The notes: generated by a model from the letters alone, not told the origin. A stretch of 64,000 nucleotides of DNA from Phymatolithon calcareum (GCA_977006965.1 OZ345382.1:806001-870000); one strand, 5' to 3'; counted from the first letter of the stretch, positions 1 to 12,299 are shown. Numbers and translations are program-made.

Positions 1-88
1 TAGCTTTTAGAGGGCAATAAACATCTACCAAACGACTATTGCAACTGTTCGATGTAACTGAATATGCTCTACTACAGGCTGTGAAGCA

Positions 89-531
89 CAGGGCTGGCAT
101 CCAATATATTGCATTGTCAATATATTGCAGTAGATTTCTATTGGAGTGCTATTGTAAGAGTCTGACCTTATTGCAATACTTATTGCAAAGAGATACTTCA
201 CTGCGTCCGACCAACCCCAGAGTTAATCTTCGGCGACGTTCCGGACCTCGACGTGCAAGCAGCAGTCAAAATCGCAGCAAATAGATTAAAATGGAAGAAG
301 CCTAGGCCCTCAAAGTGTTGCTGGCCCCACAAGGGGAATACGCAAAATGAATGAATGACTGCTAAGAGATTGACTGGTATTCGCAAACGCGTATCCTGAA
401 TGTGAAGCAGATTTTCGATATTGCCATCTTCTATTGCAATTCTTATTGCAAAAAAGTCGCCGTCACTGTTATTGCTATTGCTATTACATTGTCCTCACCA
501 ATCAATAAAAATACTATTACCGCAAGCCATG
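89..531. mobile_element. hAT-type MITE interrupted by a LINE fragment
   Basis: The ends read CAGGGCTGGC and GCAAGCCATG, which form an imperfect inverted repeat (8 of 10). The element is flanked by the 8-bp direct repeat gtgaagca at 81-88 and 532-539. CAGGG termini with 8-bp target duplications are the hAT signature. The interior is filled with short variants of TATTGCAA in both orientations. It resembles the element at 41974-42383, including a shared caatcaataaaaat stretch near the right end. No transposase is present, so it is non-autonomous. Confidence 0.7.
195..363 (+). mobile_element. 5'-truncated LINE 3' end nested in the MITE
   Basis: This segment matches 31670-31838 closely and ends in a short atga tandem tail, as some non-LTR retrotransposons do. 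It is bounded by aagagat at 188-194 and 364-370, a 7-bp target duplication. The longer paralogue at 31566 encodes a WLGHILRM-type motif found at the C-terminus of LINE reverse transcriptases, which identifies the family. Confidence 0.6.
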
Positions 532-539
532 GTGAAGCA

Positions 540-970
540 TATCCGTTGAATGAATGCTGTTGACTAAGGCCAAAATGCTGCTACTTGGTGGCAATGACGT
601 TTGGGTTTTGCCTCCGAAATGATTGCATTACTGCGTTGTATTTATATTCCTTTTTTCTTCTCGCGCATCCCACTATAGTCGCCATGTCTGCAGTAACGCT
701 TTTTGGAGGACTCCAAGCTTGCGGTCAATATTTCATATTTTAGACAAAATGTTTTCATTTTTGTTATTTTTCGTTCGAATCCGAATCCAGGTACAGTAGA
801 CCAGGAATGCTCATGCCGTTCGTCACCTCGTCAAACGCGTCGCCATGCAATTGTCGCATAGCCACAGAGATATTTCCTGGTCGGTTCCTGCATAAACTTT
901 CTGATCCTCGATCCTCGATGGACAGAAGCCATGAACATGTCTCCACCCAATATGCGTACAGCAAGCAGAG
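540..970. other. gene-free stretch upstream of the channel gene
   Basis: No convincing ORF is present. A TATA-like gtatttatatt lies near 638-648, but it is far from the start codon at 971, so its use as a promoter is unproven. Confidence 0.4.
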
Positions 971-2677
971 ATGAACCCTTCTGAGTGCAAGGATGCCAAC
1001 TTTTTGCGTGATGTCCTCTGTCTCCGCGCGACACAAGCCCTATCGACGGGTCTCTCATCCGCGCAACGTGCCGCCTCTGCCTTGCGCCAATCGTCCGTGC
1101 TCTCCAACGCTGAGCGGGAAGCGCAATGTGTCCAAAGTTTGGAAACGTTCAAATCTACCACTTCATTCCGTGCACCTCCCGACAATCCGTCGCGCGCCGA
1201 ACTCAATGCTCGTGCAGATTACTCCCGTCGGAAAAGGCGATATGATGCATCCGTTGCCGTCAACTCCGATCATGTAGCACGCGTGATTAGAATCTTCCGT
1301 CGCGGTGACGCACCGGTCACTGTTCGCGACAAGGAGCGATGTGTATCCATTTGTGCTTGGTCTTGTGCATTCATTATCATGTTTGTGGCTTTGTGCTTTT
1401 TGTTTGCAGACTTTTTCGACTCAAGGGCGAATCCTGCACTTACTGCCCGTCTCGTTGACACACCTGCGCTCGACCTCCCTACCGTCACTTTCTGCCTTGC
1501 TGTTCCTTCACTCCCGGCATTTGAGACGTTTCCGCGCAAGGGATACAATGGTTCTGCTCTCTTTGGCGCCCGCCTATTTTTAAACCGTTTGACCGGCAAG
1601 GAACTGTTCTGGCCGGTCACCCATGTCAACGCTGTTCGTTCAGTTACGCTCGGCCCACCTGAAAAGTGTGTGCCAGAGTTGGAGGCCTTCTCCTTTGCGA
1701 AAATTGAAAAGGCTATGTCCGACCGCAGTCGCAAGGAGAACGAATGCCATTCTTGTTTCCAAGTCGCATCTGAGCCGCGTATCTTAATCCCCAAGGCTAA
1801 TTTCACTAAGAGACCGCGAGGTGTGATACAACTCGAGTTTTCCCTGGCACGTGAGGTTGCTTTCTGTCTTGTTCCACGAACGGCAACCACGGAGTATTTG
1901 CGACGGAACCTTATGGACTCCGTGAAGCAACACAGCAAGCAATTACAGGCACGAGGGGTATTGCGATTGAATGGCACCAACGACTTGGATTTTGCACTGG
2001 ACAACGCGTTCAATCAACTGCGACGGGCAGAGGGACTACAGTATCAAACTGAAGTTGGCAGTTTCTTGTGTAATATCTACTTTGCAAGTGGGTACTTCTA
2101 CCCAAAACCGGTAGACACGGAAATTGCATATCAGTACGACATTGAAACTGACTTTTGGACACCGGTCGGAAAGGGACCGTACCACAGGGTTAACCCGCCG
2201 AACAGTGACCGTGCCGAGCACGGTATTGCGGAGGATCTGGAGCATATCGATCACCAGGTCAGTATTGTGAGTAATTTGCTTGTCTTTGCAAACGCGCACA
2301 GACGACGTGTGCCAGACTACACAGATAGTATTGGGGTGTTGAGCGAGATGCGTAAGACCACGTTTCTGTTCGCGAAGAGTCTTGACGACAAGAAGGTGGG
2401 ATACAGCACGCATCGCAGGACAGGGTCTCAATTTTTGCACATTGTCCACGAGCGGTTTCAGGTGTTCACGACAGCCTTAGACTTTATGCATTTTGGCGTG
2501 GATGTCGTGTCTAGGCAACCGAGCATGTCAGTGATGGAACTTATTACGAATATTTTCGAATATGCCGGCCTTTGTACAGGCGTTTGTGTCTACTCCGTTC
2601 TTGTGGGTCCCGCAAGATTCTATTTGAGGAGAAATAATGCAAGGCGAGGGTCTGGAGCACATGCGGAAGGCTCTTGA
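971..2677 (+). CDS. DEG/ENaC/ASC-like cation channel subunit
   Basis: This 568-residue protein starts at an ATG and ends before an AATAAA. It has a basic cytoplasmic N-terminus of about 125 residues, a first membrane segment (about 126-148), a large loop with several cysteines, and a second membrane segment near 530-552. Just after the first segment is LPTVTFC, comparable to the FPAVTxC motif of DEG/ENaC channels. The second segment reads LITNIFEYAGLCTGVCVYSV and aligns position by position with the family motif LLSDIGGxxGLxxGxSxLx, with Gly-Val-Cys in place of the selectivity filter Gly-x-Ser. Family members are trimeric plasma-membrane sodium channels. The family call is mine from motifs and topology; no profile was run. 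Another two-membrane-span receptor family is the alternative. Confidence 0.6.
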   Translation: MNPSECKDANFLRDVLCLRATQALSTGLSSAQRAASALRQSSVLSNAEREAQCVQSLETFKSTTSFRAPPDNPSRAELNARADYSRRKRRYDASVAVNSDHVARVIRIFRRGDAPVTVRDKERCVSICAWSCAFIIMFVALCFLFADFFDSRANPALTARLVDTPALDLPTVTFCLAVPSLPAFETFPRKGYNGSALFGARLFLNRLTGKELFWPVTHVNAVRSVTLGPPEKCVPELEAFSFAKIEKAMSDRSRKENECHSCFQVASEPRILIPKANFTKRPRGVIQLEFSLAREVAFCLVPRTATTEYLRRNLMDSVKQHSKQLQARGVLRLNGTNDLDFALDNAFNQLRRAEGLQYQTEVGSFLCNIYFASGYFYPKPVDTEIAYQYDIETDFWTPVGKGPYHRVNPPNSDRAEHGIAEDLEHIDHQVSIVSNLLVFANAHRRRVPDYTDSIGVLSEMRKTTFLFAKSLDDKKVGYSTHRRTGSQFLHIVHERFQVFTTALDFMHFGVDVVSRQPSMSVMELITNIFEYAGLCTGVCVYSVLVGPARFYLRRNNARRGSGAHAEGS

Positions 2678-2734
2678 AGAGTTAAGGGGGTAGCGGCGCT
2701 GACTTGGGCTACCAATTATGTCTGGCGACCGTGA

Positions 2735-2740
2735 AATAAA
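2735..2740 (+). promoter_or_regulatory. polyadenylation signal AATAAA
   Basis: A canonical AATAAA hexamer lies 58 bp after the stop codon of the channel gene and is the likely 3'-end processing signal. Confidence 0.55.
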
Positions 2741-3188
2741 AGGCATTATTGACGTGCATCTGTTCTGGAAACAAGTTTGAGGTGCAGAAACTTGTCTATG
2801 CCGCAGGTAGGCATATAGGATGGTGATCTGTACAATTGGTGCTAGATCTTTGAAAACAGTATCTCATGGGTTGGTATTGCGGCCGGAAGAAGGCACTATC
2901 GTCACGAAGCTCCACATAGATTTGGACTACAACGATGTCCTTCTACGCCACTGCCATGATGAGGTGATTTGGAAGTGCACTGTCTCAACACTCAGCACAA
3001 TAGAGTTGAGCAATTTGAAGAAAAAGTAACTAACACAGCTGCAGAACGTCGGTGGTATTCTTCAAAATTGATTGTTCCGCAGAACCTTTCCCAGAAGCCC
3101 TTTTTAAAATAAGAGCTTTGATCTCCACGCAAAAATGAAATCTACCCAGAACTATGGCATACGCATAGTGGAAACGATGATAAAAGTC
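2741..3188. other. intergenic spacer between convergent genes
   Basis: This spacer separates the channel gene from the CAD gene on the opposite strand. A 69-codon ORF at 2820-3029 has no recognisable features and I do not call it. Confidence 0.4.
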
Positions 3189-6100
3189 CTATACCTGCCC
3201 AAGAAGCAGTGCTAAAAGTGCCATACGAACATACATTCCATGTTCCATCTGTCTGAAATAAACCGCGCGCGGATCCGAGTCAACATCTTCTGAAATCTCG
3301 CCAGTTCGCGGCAATGGATGCATCACGATCATGTCTTCTTTCGCTCGTGTCAGAGTCTTCGGTGTCACCACATATCTCCCGCGAACCGCGTCGTATTCTT
3401 CCTTGCTCTTGAATCGTTCCTTTTGAACCCGAGTGACGTACAGTACGTCCGTTTCCCGCAGAACCTCGTCACTGAGTTCGCGATGTTCCTTCTGGTAAAT
3501 TCCCTGATCTGCCAACACACCCAAGGTTTCCGTCGGCATTCGCAAAGATTCCGGTGAAACATAATGGATTCGCACCGCGTAATGCGTCAGAAGCCTCGCC
3601 AGGGAATGCACAGTCCGCCCATTCTTCAAATCCCCAACAAAAGTAATAACAATTCCCTGTACCGTCCCCAGCTCCTCCCTGATAGTGAACACATCCAGCA
3701 TCGCCTGTGTAGGGTGCTCGCCGACACCATCACCGGCATTCACCACAGGGTGTCGACTGCTATTTGCCGCCTCTTGCGCGGCCCCCACCGCCGGGTGTCG
3801 CATCACAATGATGTCAGTGTAGCACTCGAGGGTGCGAATCGTGTCTCGCAGAGTTTCACCTTTCGCCACTGATGATTGTGTTACATCCGTGATTGAGAGC
3901 ACTGTTCCACCGAGTCGCTGCATGGCTGCCTGGAACGAGCAAGAAGTACGTGTAGACGGTTCGAAGAACAGGGATCCCAAAATTTTTCCCTTGAGCAAAT
4001 CCCAATGTCCGACTCGGGATACCATTGCTCGCATTTCCTGCGCAACTTCGAAAAGTTTGTGCAAATCATCGCGCGAAAATTCGGACACCGAGAGCACGTC
4101 CCGTCCCGCCCATGCTACCGCCTTTCCGGGCAATGTCGTCATTGACAATGATCTGTCGAGTGCGTACATGGATGAGTTGATTGCATGCCTTGGCGTAATC
4201 TCGCCCTGGTGCGGGCTGTCGCTCCACATACTTTCGTACCGCCGCAGTCCTACGGTCCCAAGCTCTTGCCCCAATACGTCGGGCACTATACGAGAAAACT
4301 CCCCCACCGGAGTCTGAGGCTGGGCAATGGAATTTGGTATTGGCAGTTTTCCTTCAAGCTGCGATTTTTCCTTGCCCAAAGGCTTCGCCAAAGAACTTGA
4401 ACTTGGTCTCTTCATCACTCGAGGCTGCTCAGTCTGTACGCTGACATCCGGTGTTAAATTCCGACGCGTTCCAGCCTCTGCCCATATTTTGCCGTCTAGA
4501 AAAGCAACTTTGTCGTCAATCATCACACGCCTCACTCGTCCTCTGCAAGGAATTCCAGCAATATCCGACTCAGCCGGCCCAGTCCACGTTGTATCGAAAT
4601 CGACTTCGACGATGTAGTTCTTCATCGTCGATTCGGGAAGTCCCAGAATTTTTCTTGGTGTCTCACACAGTCGGCTGCGGACCCAGTCGATAGAAAGTCT
4701 TCCTTCATTCACTGAAGCGAGTAGAAGGGGCAGCACATATTCCGGCGGACCGGCGACGGCATCAATGGTTTGATAGTTCTCCCACAATGCTTCTTGGTCA
4801 TTTACAGTAATGCGTCCGCTGTTCCTCGTCGCGTACAGATCGAGCACATTTACCGTGCAGGAAACACTCAAACCTCTTTGCTTACTGGAGCGGATAAGTT
4901 GGATGTCATTTCTCGTTCTCACTTGAGAGACATGTACGTCTCTGTCACTGAGCACGGCGGCAAAGAGCAAAGCTGCCAGCGACCGTCCAGAAGCTTCAAT
5001 GAATATCGGCATTTTGGTCGGCCATTTTTCCAATTGCAAAATCCAGTCCTCAACACTTCCCTCTTCGAAACAGCTTGCAGCATCCGCAGGTACTTTTAAA
5101 CCGTACACAGTGGCTGTCAAGTGCCGGGCAATTGTCATGTTTTCCCTTCCAGCAGTGGCGAAAATTGCGAAATCACAAAGAGAATGTTTTTTCCCTGCCT
5201 CTGCGAGCGCCAAAAGTCTCTCTGAGGTCTCTGATTCCTCAACAGATGCCGCAGCTGCAGCTATGCAAAACCCGCCGCGCAGCGCTTCTCTGCTTAGTTT
5301 TTGCCAGCCTGCACGTTTGACTATTGGCTTCTGACCGGCAATCTGGGAAGAATGGGTGCCATTAACATATCCATCGAGCAGGACGAGACCGGGCATGGAC
5401 AGCATGTAAGATGAATACTGCGCATCGCAAGATGAGAGTGGAAAATTGCCATTGCATCGAGCTGCCTGTTCCACAGCTTTCACGAACAGTTTGGCACACT
5501 TAATGTTCGTCAAGAGAGGTACTCCAAAGTCCACAGCCGCTCGCCGCGCAAGGTATCCCGGTGATTCATACGATGCTAATCGTCGGTAGCTGATGTTGGA
5601 CGGGATGTTGATGAAGAAATCGACACGACCAGTTCGAAGCATATGTGCTATATTGTGCTCAGCTTCCGACGCAGAGTATTCGCCTTTGTTTGAACCAACC
5701 GCAATTTCCGTCTGAATTGAATGCCCCTCGAAAAATTCAGCTGTCCCAGGCGTAGCGATTAACTTCACTCCCAGAGCCACTAGAGTTTTCGCGGATTGCA
5801 AGAACTCCATCTTCTCCTTGTAGGTTCCAATCGACAATGCCACGGCCTTCGTCGGCAAATTTCTGGAGGTTGAAATTAAAGCCTTAGCGTATGCCTCCTC
5901 CGGTGTCGCTCCATAGCATGCAACCTCACCGGTGGACGTCATTTCGACACCAAGAATAGGGTCCGCACCAGGCAATCTGGTAAACGAAAATTGCGCAGCT
6001 TTCACGCCAACGTACTTGATGGCACTGACGTCCACCGGATATCTAGCAACTTGATGTCCTGTCATCACGTTAACAGCGAGTTCCGCCATGTCAAGGCCAA

Positions 6101-9100
6101 TCGTCTTTGAAATGAAAGGAAATGTGCGAGAAGCGCGCAAGTTGCACTCGATTACCTTGATTTCTCTGTCTTTGGCGATGAACTGAATATTCATCGGACC
6201 GGTAACATTCAACGCATCCGCCACTTTAGCAGTGGCAATCTCAACTTTTCGCACAGTCATGTCATCCAAATCCTTAGGTGGCAAGATCAATGTGGCATCC
6301 CCAGAATGTACTCCTGCGTTTTCCACGTGCTCGGACACCACGTGCATGACTAATTGGCCCTTTTCAGCAACCGCGTCCACCTCAATTTCCTTGGCCTCCA
6401 GAATGAATTTCGAAATCACGACGGGACAATCAGATGAAACAGTTGCGGCCTCAGTGAGATATGCTTCCAGGTCCTCGGGTCTGTGTACGACATTCATTGA
6501 AGCTCCCGACAGGACATACGAAGGACGGACAAGGACTGGATACCCCACATCGACGCAAAAGGACTTGGCATCCACAATCGAAGAAAGTTCCTTCCATTGC
6601 GGCTGATCGACTTCGATTCTGTCAAGCATACGCGAAAACTTGTATCTATTTTCAGCACCGTCAATCATTTCAGGCGTCGTTCCAAGAATGCGAGCGGACT
6701 GGCGATGTAAAGCCATAGCAATGTTGTTAGCAAGTTGTCCTCCCATCGAGACGATAATTCCCGCGGATCTTTCGTACTCATAAATGTCCAGCACGCGCTC
6801 GAACGACAGCTCCTCAAAATATAGCCGATCGCACTCGTCGTAATCAGTGCTCACAGTTTCTGGGTTGTAGTTGATCATTATCGTACTCGCGCCCTGCTTC
6901 CGCAATGTTCGCGTTGCCGAAACTGCACACGAATCAAACTCGACAGATGAGCCTATACGATACGCTCCGCTGCCCAGGACAATAACACCATGCGTATCGA
7001 ACAGAATGTCATGATCTTGTGCGATAAACTGACGCGACAAGGAAGAGCTTCTACTTCCAATACTTGGTGATCCATTTGCGCGAGGTCGTTCTGACTTATT
7101 CTGCTCAAATTCACAGCCGGCAACATAAGAGGCAACATTAGCGTATGTCACGTACAGGAAGTTGGTTTTCGCTGGAAATTCGGCGGCGACGGTATCGATT
7201 TGCTTGACGCATGGTCGAACGCCTAGTCGTTCACGTAATTTTCGCACTGCAATTTCTGTGATTTTTGCCAGTTTCCCGATTTGACGATCACTGAATCCCA
7301 GACACTTGGAGGTAACCAGGTCTGCAACACTGAGATCTGCCTTCCCGCGCAATGCAAGCTCCTGTTCAGATATCCTGGCCAGTTTTTGTAAGAACCACTT
7401 GTCGATTTTGGTAAGCTCGTGAATTCTCTCCACACTGACGCCCTTCGCAAGGCCATCCGCAATAGCAAGAAGTCGGTCATCCGTTGGATTCAACATTTCC
7501 TCCTCCGAGTACGCCACAACTCCGGATTCAAAGCCGTTCACGTAGTTATCGCGTGACATTCGCACGGCTTTTTGCAACGTTTCTTCAAAATTTCGACCGA
7601 TTGCCATAACTTCGCCGACAGATTTCATTGAGCTGTCCAAATTTCTTCTCACTCTAGGAAACTTTCGAAGGTCCCAGCGCGGCATCTTGACAACCATATA
7701 ATCAAGAGAGGGTTCGAAGCATGCAGAAGTCTCCTTGGTGATCGAATTGCGAATGTCTGTAAGTCGCATTCCAAGGGCCAACTTTGCAGCCACAAATGCG
7801 AGTGGATATCCCGTAGCTTTTGACGCAAGCGCTGAGGAACGACTCAATCGCGCATTAACCTCAATGATGCAGTACTGCATGGAATGGGGGTTGAGTGCAT
7901 ATTGGATATTGCATTCACCGACAACTCCAAGATGACGCACTGTTCGAAGAGCTGCATCACGAAGTATCTGGTACTCATCATCCGTAAGCGTTTGCGATGG
8001 TGCAACGACGATAGAGTCTCCAGTGTGAATACCAAGTGGGTCAAAGTTTTCCATGTTGCAAACGGTAATGCAATTGTCATGAGCATCACGGACAACTTCA
8101 TACTCGATTTCCTTCCATCCCTTCATGGAGCGCTCAATAAGAACTTGCGAGCTACTCGAAAAGGCGCGCGTAGCAATATCCACCAACTCTTCATCATTAT
8201 CGGCAAACCCGGATCCCAATCCACCAAGCGCAAACGCCGCACGAAGAATTACAGGATATCCCAACTCATTGGCGGCAACGAGGGAGTCTTGAACATTCTC
8301 GCATGACCGTGATACAGCAAAAGGCTCTCCGATCTCCTTCAAACGATCTTTGAAACGTTCACGGTCCTCCGTGTCCAAAATTGCCTCAATGGGAGTGCCG
8401 AGCACCTTGATTCCGAGGCGTTCGAGATGTCCACTTTTGTAAAGCTCGACACCGCAATTGAGCGCCGTTTGACCTCCAAAAGTCAACAGGATCGCATCCG
8501 GGCGCTCGTATTCCGCCACTTTCACAACGGATTCCGGAGTGACTGGTAGGAAGTAAACTTTGTCCGCGAGTCCAGGTGACGTTTGCACGGTCGCAATATT
8601 CGGATTGATGAGCACAGTCTTGATAGACTCACTTGCCAACGCTTTAATGGCCTGCGACCCCGAGTAATCAAACTCGCCCGCCTGTCCGATACTGAGTCCA
8701 CCGGACCCCAAAATAATGACCTTTTTGGTCTGTGTCGTGTTGTCGGATGGCGGGAAGCTCAATTCGGCAAGCGCTGGAATGACTCGATCTTGTTTCTTGA
8801 ACCCGAGATGGAGTGATGCGTAAGTCGTTGCGACTTTAGAGGAGTCGAAAAGCGGACCCACTAGTTGTCCTTGTCTGCATTGTTTTGCAGCGTCAGAGAA
8901 TATGTCAAAGAGATAATTTGTATCGGTAGGTCCTGCGCATGCCTCGGGATGAAATTGCACTGAGAAAAGAGGTAGTTTGCTATGAGCGATACCTTCGTTT
9001 GTGCCGTCATTAGCATTCACAAAAGTTGCAAACCATTCATTTCCATTACCACCTCCCTTCTTCTCTGCAGGGTCTATCTGGACGGCGTACCCATGATTCT

Positions 9101-10082
9101 GTGACGTGATGTGGCACCGCCCAGTGGTCAGATCCACAGCCGGTTGGTTGTGTCCTCGATTTCCGTGTTTCAACTTATACGTTCCAAGTCCAGCTGCCAA
9201 TGCCATCAGCTGATGCCCGAGACAGATTCCGAACACCGGACGCCCTGGGCGGCGCGAAATGGCACCTTTAAGCTCCTCCACCGTAACGGCGGCCTTCACT
9301 GGATCACCGGGGCCGTTGGACAGAAAAATTCCATCGCAAATATCTGCCTTGTCAAAGTCTTGAAGTTGAGTGTCCCAGGGTACAACAGTAACGCGTGAGC
9401 ATCTCTTAGCAAGCTCCCGCAGCTGGTTTAACTTCAGGCCACAATCGACGACGACTACACGCGGAGCACAAGTCCCACCAGTGCCATTCAAAACGAAACT
9501 CGTCGTACAAGAAACCTCTTCGACCAAATTACGGAGATTCGGATCTGAAAATTGCGGCGGTGATTGAGTACCAATGACAACTCGCGCAAGAGTCGATCCA
9601 CGCTGGCGGATGAGTTTCGTAAGGGCGCGTGTGTCCACGCCTGTTATTCCCGGAACTCTTGAAACATTCAACCATTCCGAAAGACCTCCCTTTGCACGCC
9701 AATGCGAATATTCTTCGGAGAATTCGGAAACGATAAGTGCCGCAGGATGGATGTGAGCCGATTCGACGACATCTGGAATTGGCGTGTCTGCTGATGCATT
9801 GGCATCCGTGACCGGAACACCGTAGTTTCCAACTGAAGGATAGGTGAGGATGAGTATCTGTCCGGCATACGACGGATCGGTAAGGGCCTGTGGATAGCCC
9901 ACCATTCCCGTTTGGAACACGGCCTCTCCCGACGCGCAGCCGGCATAGCCGAATGAGGTGCCATGGAAAACCTCGCCGGATGTGAGCTCTAGACGAGCGG
10001 GAAGCATGACGGATGCGCTTAAGGCAACGTCCTGCCGCATCGCGAATCTGTTGCTTGCGATTTGGTGCCAAGGTGAGAGCAT
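3189..10082 (-). CDS. CAD: CAD-type multifunctional pyrimidine protein (GATase, CPSase II, inactive DHOase-like domain, ATCase)
   Basis: This protein of about 2,297 residues catalyses the first two steps of de novo UMP synthesis. In order it has a glutaminase domain with GICLGHQ and QFHPEA; two ATP-grasp carbamoyl-phosphate synthase halves with the regulatory MGS-like region; a dihydroorotase-like region; and a complete aspartate transcarbamylase domain with [17 protein letters not shown] and MHPLPR. The dihydroorotase-like region has [12 protein letters not shown] where the active enzyme carries its metal-binding HxH, so it should be inactive, as in fungal Ura2. The open frame reaches 10172 but the first ATG is at 10082. 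Twenty-five residues precede the conserved MLPARLEL start of the glutaminase, and ATGs at 10040 and 10007 are alternatives. It is divergent from the WD40 gene. No introns are seen. Confidence 0.95.
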   Translation of the reverse strand: MLSPWHQIASNRFAMRQDVALSASVMLPARLELTSGEVFHGTSFGYAGCASGEAVFQTGMVGYPQALTDPSYAGQILILTYPSVGNYGVPVTDANASADTPIPDVVESAHIHPAALIVSEFSEEYSHWRAKGGLSEWLNVSRVPGITGVDTRALTKLIRQRGSTLARVVIGTQSPPQFSDPNLRNLVEEVSCTTSFVLNGTGGTCAPRVVVVDCGLKLNQLRELAKRCSRVTVVPWDTQLQDFDKADICDGIFLSNGPGDPVKAAVTVEELKGAISRRPGRPVFGICLGHQLMALAAGLGTYKLKHGNRGHNQPAVDLTTGRCHITSQNHGYAVQIDPAEKKGGGNGNEWFATFVNANDGTNEGIAHSKLPLFSVQFHPEACAGPTDTNYLFDIFSDAAKQCRQGQLVGPLFDSSKVATTYASLHLGFKKQDRVIPALAELSFPPSDNTTQTKKVIILGSGGLSIGQAGEFDYSGSQAIKALASESIKTVLINPNIATVQTSPGLADKVYFLPVTPESVVKVAEYERPDAILLTFGGQTALNCGVELYKSGHLERLGIKVLGTPIEAILDTEDRERFKDRLKEIGEPFAVSRSCENVQDSLVAANELGYPVILRAAFALGGLGSGFADNDEELVDIATRAFSSSSQVLIERSMKGWKEIEYEVVRDAHDNCITVCNMENFDPLGIHTGDSIVVAPSQTLTDDEYQILRDAALRTVRHLGVVGECNIQYALNPHSMQYCIIEVNARLSRSSALASKATGYPLAFVAAKLALGMRLTDIRNSITKETSACFEPSLDYMVVKMPRWDLRKFPRVRRNLDSSMKSVGEVMAIGRNFEETLQKAVRMSRDNYVNGFESGVVAYSEEEMLNPTDDRLLAIADGLAKGVSVERIHELTKIDKWFLQKLARISEQELALRGKADLSVADLVTSKCLGFSDRQIGKLAKITEIAVRKLRERLGVRPCVKQIDTVAAEFPAKTNFLYVTYANVASYVAGCEFEQNKSERPRANGSPSIGSRSSSLSRQFIAQDHDILFDTHGVIVLGSGAYRIGSSVEFDSCAVSATRTLRKQGASTIMINYNPETVSTDYDECDRLYFEELSFERVLDIYEYERSAGIIVSMGGQLANNIAMALHRQSARILGTTPEMIDGAENRYKFSRMLDRIEVDQPQWKELSSIVDAKSFCVDVGYPVLVRPSYVLSGASMNVVHRPEDLEAYLTEAATVSSDCPVVISKFILEAKEIEVDAVAEKGQLVMHVVSEHVENAGVHSGDATLILPPKDLDDMTVRKVEIATAKVADALNVTGPMNIQFIAKDREIKVIECNLRASRTFPFISKTIGLDMAELAVNVMTGHQVARYPVDVSAIKYVGVKAAQFSFTRLPGADPILGVEMTSTGEVACYGATPEEAYAKALISTSRNLPTKAVALSIGTYKEKMEFLQSAKTLVALGVKLIATPGTAEFFEGHSIQTEIAVGSNKGEYSASEAEHNIAHMLRTGRVDFFINIPSNISYRRLASYESPGYLARRAAVDFGVPLLTNIKCAKLFVKAVEQAARCNGNFPLSSCDAQYSSYMLSMPGLVLLDGYVNGTHSSQIAGQKPIVKRAGWQKLSREALRGGFCIAAAAASVEESETSERLLALAEAGKKHSLCDFAIFATAGRENMTIARHLTATVYGLKVPADAASCFEEGSVEDWILQLEKWPTKMPIFIEASGRSLAALLFAAVLSDRDVHVSQVRTRNDIQLIRSSKQRGLSVSCTVNVLDLYATRNSGRITVNDQEALWENYQTIDAVAGPPEYVLPLLLASVNEGRLSIDWVRSRLCETPRKILGLPESTMKNYIVEVDFDTTWTGPAESDIAGIPCRGRVRRVMIDDKVAFLDGKIWAEAGTRRNLTPDVSVQTEQPRVMKRPSSSSLAKPLGKEKSQLEGKLPIPNSIAQPQTPVGEFSRIVPDVLGQELGTVGLRRYESMWSDSPHQGEITPRHAINSSMYALDRSLSMTTLPGKAVAWAGRDVLSVSEFSRDDLHKLFEVAQEMRAMVSRVGHWDLLKGKILGSLFFEPSTRTSCSFQAAMQRLGGTVLSITDVTQSSVAKGETLRDTIRTLECYTDIIVMRHPAVGAAQEAANSSRHPVVNAGDGVGEHPTQAMLDVFTIREELGTVQGIVITFVGDLKNGRTVHSLARLLTHYAVRIHYVSPESLRMPTETLGVLADQGIYQKEHRELSDEVLRETDVLYVTRVQKERFKSKEEYDAVRGRYVVTPKTLTRAKEDMIVMHPLPRTGEISEDVDSDPRAVYFRQMEHGMYVRMALLALLLGQV

Positions 10083-10469
10083 CGGCGACTTTGAGGTGCA
10101 GGTTTTTGGGAACGCTACTGATTGGACGCCGCTAGTGAGCACTCGTGTCGAGGCGTGCTGATTGGTTTTCAAAGGTTACCCTACTTCGGACCACACATTG
10201 AGAGGCAATATTGCCTCGCACACGTCTCTTCGATACGACAGAATTTATCATGCATGAGATAAAGTTAGTTTGATGTGCTGATTTATCATACATGCTGCTC
10301 GATTTCTGCAGCATCGGAAAGCTATAAATATTCGATGTATTGTATCAAAATTACGGATTTTCGATGATTCCCATCTATTTTTAAACACAACTGGAAGTCG
10401 AGGTGCAAATATAAGAGCAGAGCATCGATGTTCCCTTCGTTCAGTCTCCCTCGCCATTAGCAAGCAAGC
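10083..10469. promoter_or_regulatory. bidirectional promoter between CAD and the WD40 gene
   Basis: The two genes diverge from this 387-bp space. For the WD40 gene, aaatataag at 10407-10415 lies about 30 bp before a tcagtc initiator-like site at 10441, which leaves a short leader before the ATG at 10470. A second TATA-like tataaata is at 10323-10330. No counterpart was assigned for CAD. Confidence 0.45.
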
Positions 10470-11675
10470 ATGGCCTCCACACCGAAGATCTCCAAAAGAG
10501 TCCGCCTCTCCAATGGCACCGGCACCGTGCTCGTCGCGGCAGGGACCGGATCATTCGCCTTTTCCGGTGACGCGGCAAGCAACAAGCTCGGCCTCCACGA
10601 TCTCCGCAGCGGCGAAGCGGTAATTCACCACGACATAGCCCCTGACGTTCCCTCTGTCGTCTCCGTCGCGCACGATGCCTCCAAATGCGCCTTCGGTACC
10701 CTTTCGGGAGCGCTATATGTATGGGATATCCAATTCCCTTCCATGATGGAATCCTTCCGCGGCCCGGAGGTTCCCGACAATCTCCCCCTCGACTTCTCGC
10801 CAGACCCCATGTCAGGCATGCGCGCCCTAGCATGGCATCCGCGCGGGCACGTTCTCGCGGCCGGTTCCGCCACAGGAGCCCTCACTATCTGGGACATGGT
10901 GCTCGGCTCACCGTTGTTCCACATACCCATTGCACATCCCGGCGGCGTCACCGCGCTGGCATGGACTGCGCACGGTCGCGTGTTGAGTAGTGTTGGTTTG
11001 GATGGTACGTTGAAGGTTTGGAGTGCGCGCCACGGGGAGCTGGAGGCGATGATTGATGGCACTGGTGGTGACGGCGGCATGTGGCATAATGGAGGGATTT
11101 CATGCGTTGACAGTATTAGAGATATGTCAAGGGTTGCCATTTCAGGGGGTGAAGATGGATCCGTGTTCTTGTCGGTGCTAAAGGCAGATGAGAAGGATGC
11201 ATGTGGTGTGTTCAGCAGTCCGCGGCCGCATGAAGGTGCAAGTGTGACCTGTGTGCGTATGGCGCCGTTGCAGAGCGTGAAACCGATGCGATGCGCCAGT
11301 GGAGCTAGTGATGGCTCCATACAGCTGTTTGACATGGATCGAAAACTCCCCATGGGTTCGTTTGTGCATGAAGGCGGTGAGGTAAAGCAGTTGGATTTTA
11401 ATAATGATGGAAATGTACTCTTTTCCGCTGCAGGGAGTACTGTGAAGGCATGGGACGCGCGTGTGGTTCCTGAAGAAAGCCCTGCTGTTGTGTTTTCGGA
11501 TAATGAACGTGCTAAAGTGTCGAGTTTCTGTCTGGCTAATTCGGGCGCTAGCTTGATTACTGGGACGCACGATGGCATGTTGCGAATGTATGACGTGAGA
11601 TATCCTTCTGGGAATCCTCCGCCTATGCCTAAGCGAGCAGTTCAATCTGAGTTTGGAGAAGGCGAGCGTTTATAA
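10470..11675 (+). CDS. WD40-repeat protein of the AAMP/SQT1 family
   Basis: This 401-residue protein has about seven WD40 blades; several end in recognisable WD-type dipeptides, for example YVWD, TIWD, KVWS, KAWD and MYDV. The stretch WHPRGHVLAAGSATGALTIW closely resembles the corresponding blade of animal AAMP. The later blade order (SDGSIQLFD, then KAWDARV, then HDGMLRMYD) also fits. In yeast the relative Sqt1 is a cytoplasmic chaperone of ribosomal protein uL16. Length fits the family. The ATG follows a TATA and initiator-like arrangement. A different WD40 subfamily is possible, so I leave the symbol empty. Confidence 0.75.
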   Translation: MASTPKISKRVRLSNGTGTVLVAAGTGSFAFSGDAASNKLGLHDLRSGEAVIHHDIAPDVPSVVSVAHDASKCAFGTLSGALYVWDIQFPSMMESFRGPEVPDNLPLDFSPDPMSGMRALAWHPRGHVLAAGSATGALTIWDMVLGSPLFHIPIAHPGGVTALAWTAHGRVLSSVGLDGTLKVWSARHGELEAMIDGTGGDGGMWHNGGISCVDSIRDMSRVAISGGEDGSVFLSVLKADEKDACGVFSSPRPHEGASVTCVRMAPLQSVKPMRCASGASDGSIQLFDMDRKLPMGSFVHEGGEVKQLDFNNDGNVLFSAAGSTVKAWDARVVPEESPAVVFSDNERAKVSSFCLANSGASLITGTHDGMLRMYDVRYPSGNPPPMPKRAVQSEFGEGERL

Positions 11676-12299
11676 TGAGTTTTGCAGTACCGGTTTTGGC
11701 CGTTGAGTAAAGAGGAGTTGATGGTTTAGGGTAGGTTAGAGGCCGTTGCCTCCGCAGACCAGGTTGCATTACATGCCAAATTTGTTTCTTGTTGTTATTA
11801 TGTGCGTTTCCGGATCCCCTGATGCCTAATCGCGCTGCAGCTGTATCAGTCGAGCCAGCAATCTCAGCGGTGTTGCCAAGAGGCATGGAACATCACGTCC
11901 AAATAGGATGTCTTTTGACACTGGTTGGTTCGCAAACCAGAGACCCTCACTCGCGGACAATCTGCACATTTAACACAGATGTGCCGAGGAGATCCCCCAT
12001 CAGTTGGTCGATTGTTACAGGCTTTCACCACGAGCATAGTGAGTATCAGTCACTGTGCTCCGACGATAAAGTGTGTAAGATGTGCCCGCACGGCGTCAAG
12101 GAAATAGGGGCTACTAGTAGCTTCTGAAGTTTTGGTTTCCAATTATCCACATTTTCTCGCTTCTCCCGGCGACAAAATCATCAAGAATTTTGGAAGAAAA
12201 GGAGAATTAGAGCTCACCGCGCCGAACGATTGAAAGGCGCTCGACACATTCATTCTGTGTGTCCCCAATACAGTGCACCTAGCATCCGCAGCAGTGCCA
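11676..12299. other. intergenic spacer
   Basis: This lies between the convergent WD40 and DM9 genes. ORFs of up to 112 codons overlap in several frames without recognisable composition. I see no RNA gene or repeat. Confidence 0.4.

Noticed and set aside
1270-2013. 247-codon minus-strand ORF antisense to the channel gene
   Set aside because: It is a shadow of the channel coding sequence with biased composition and no motifs.
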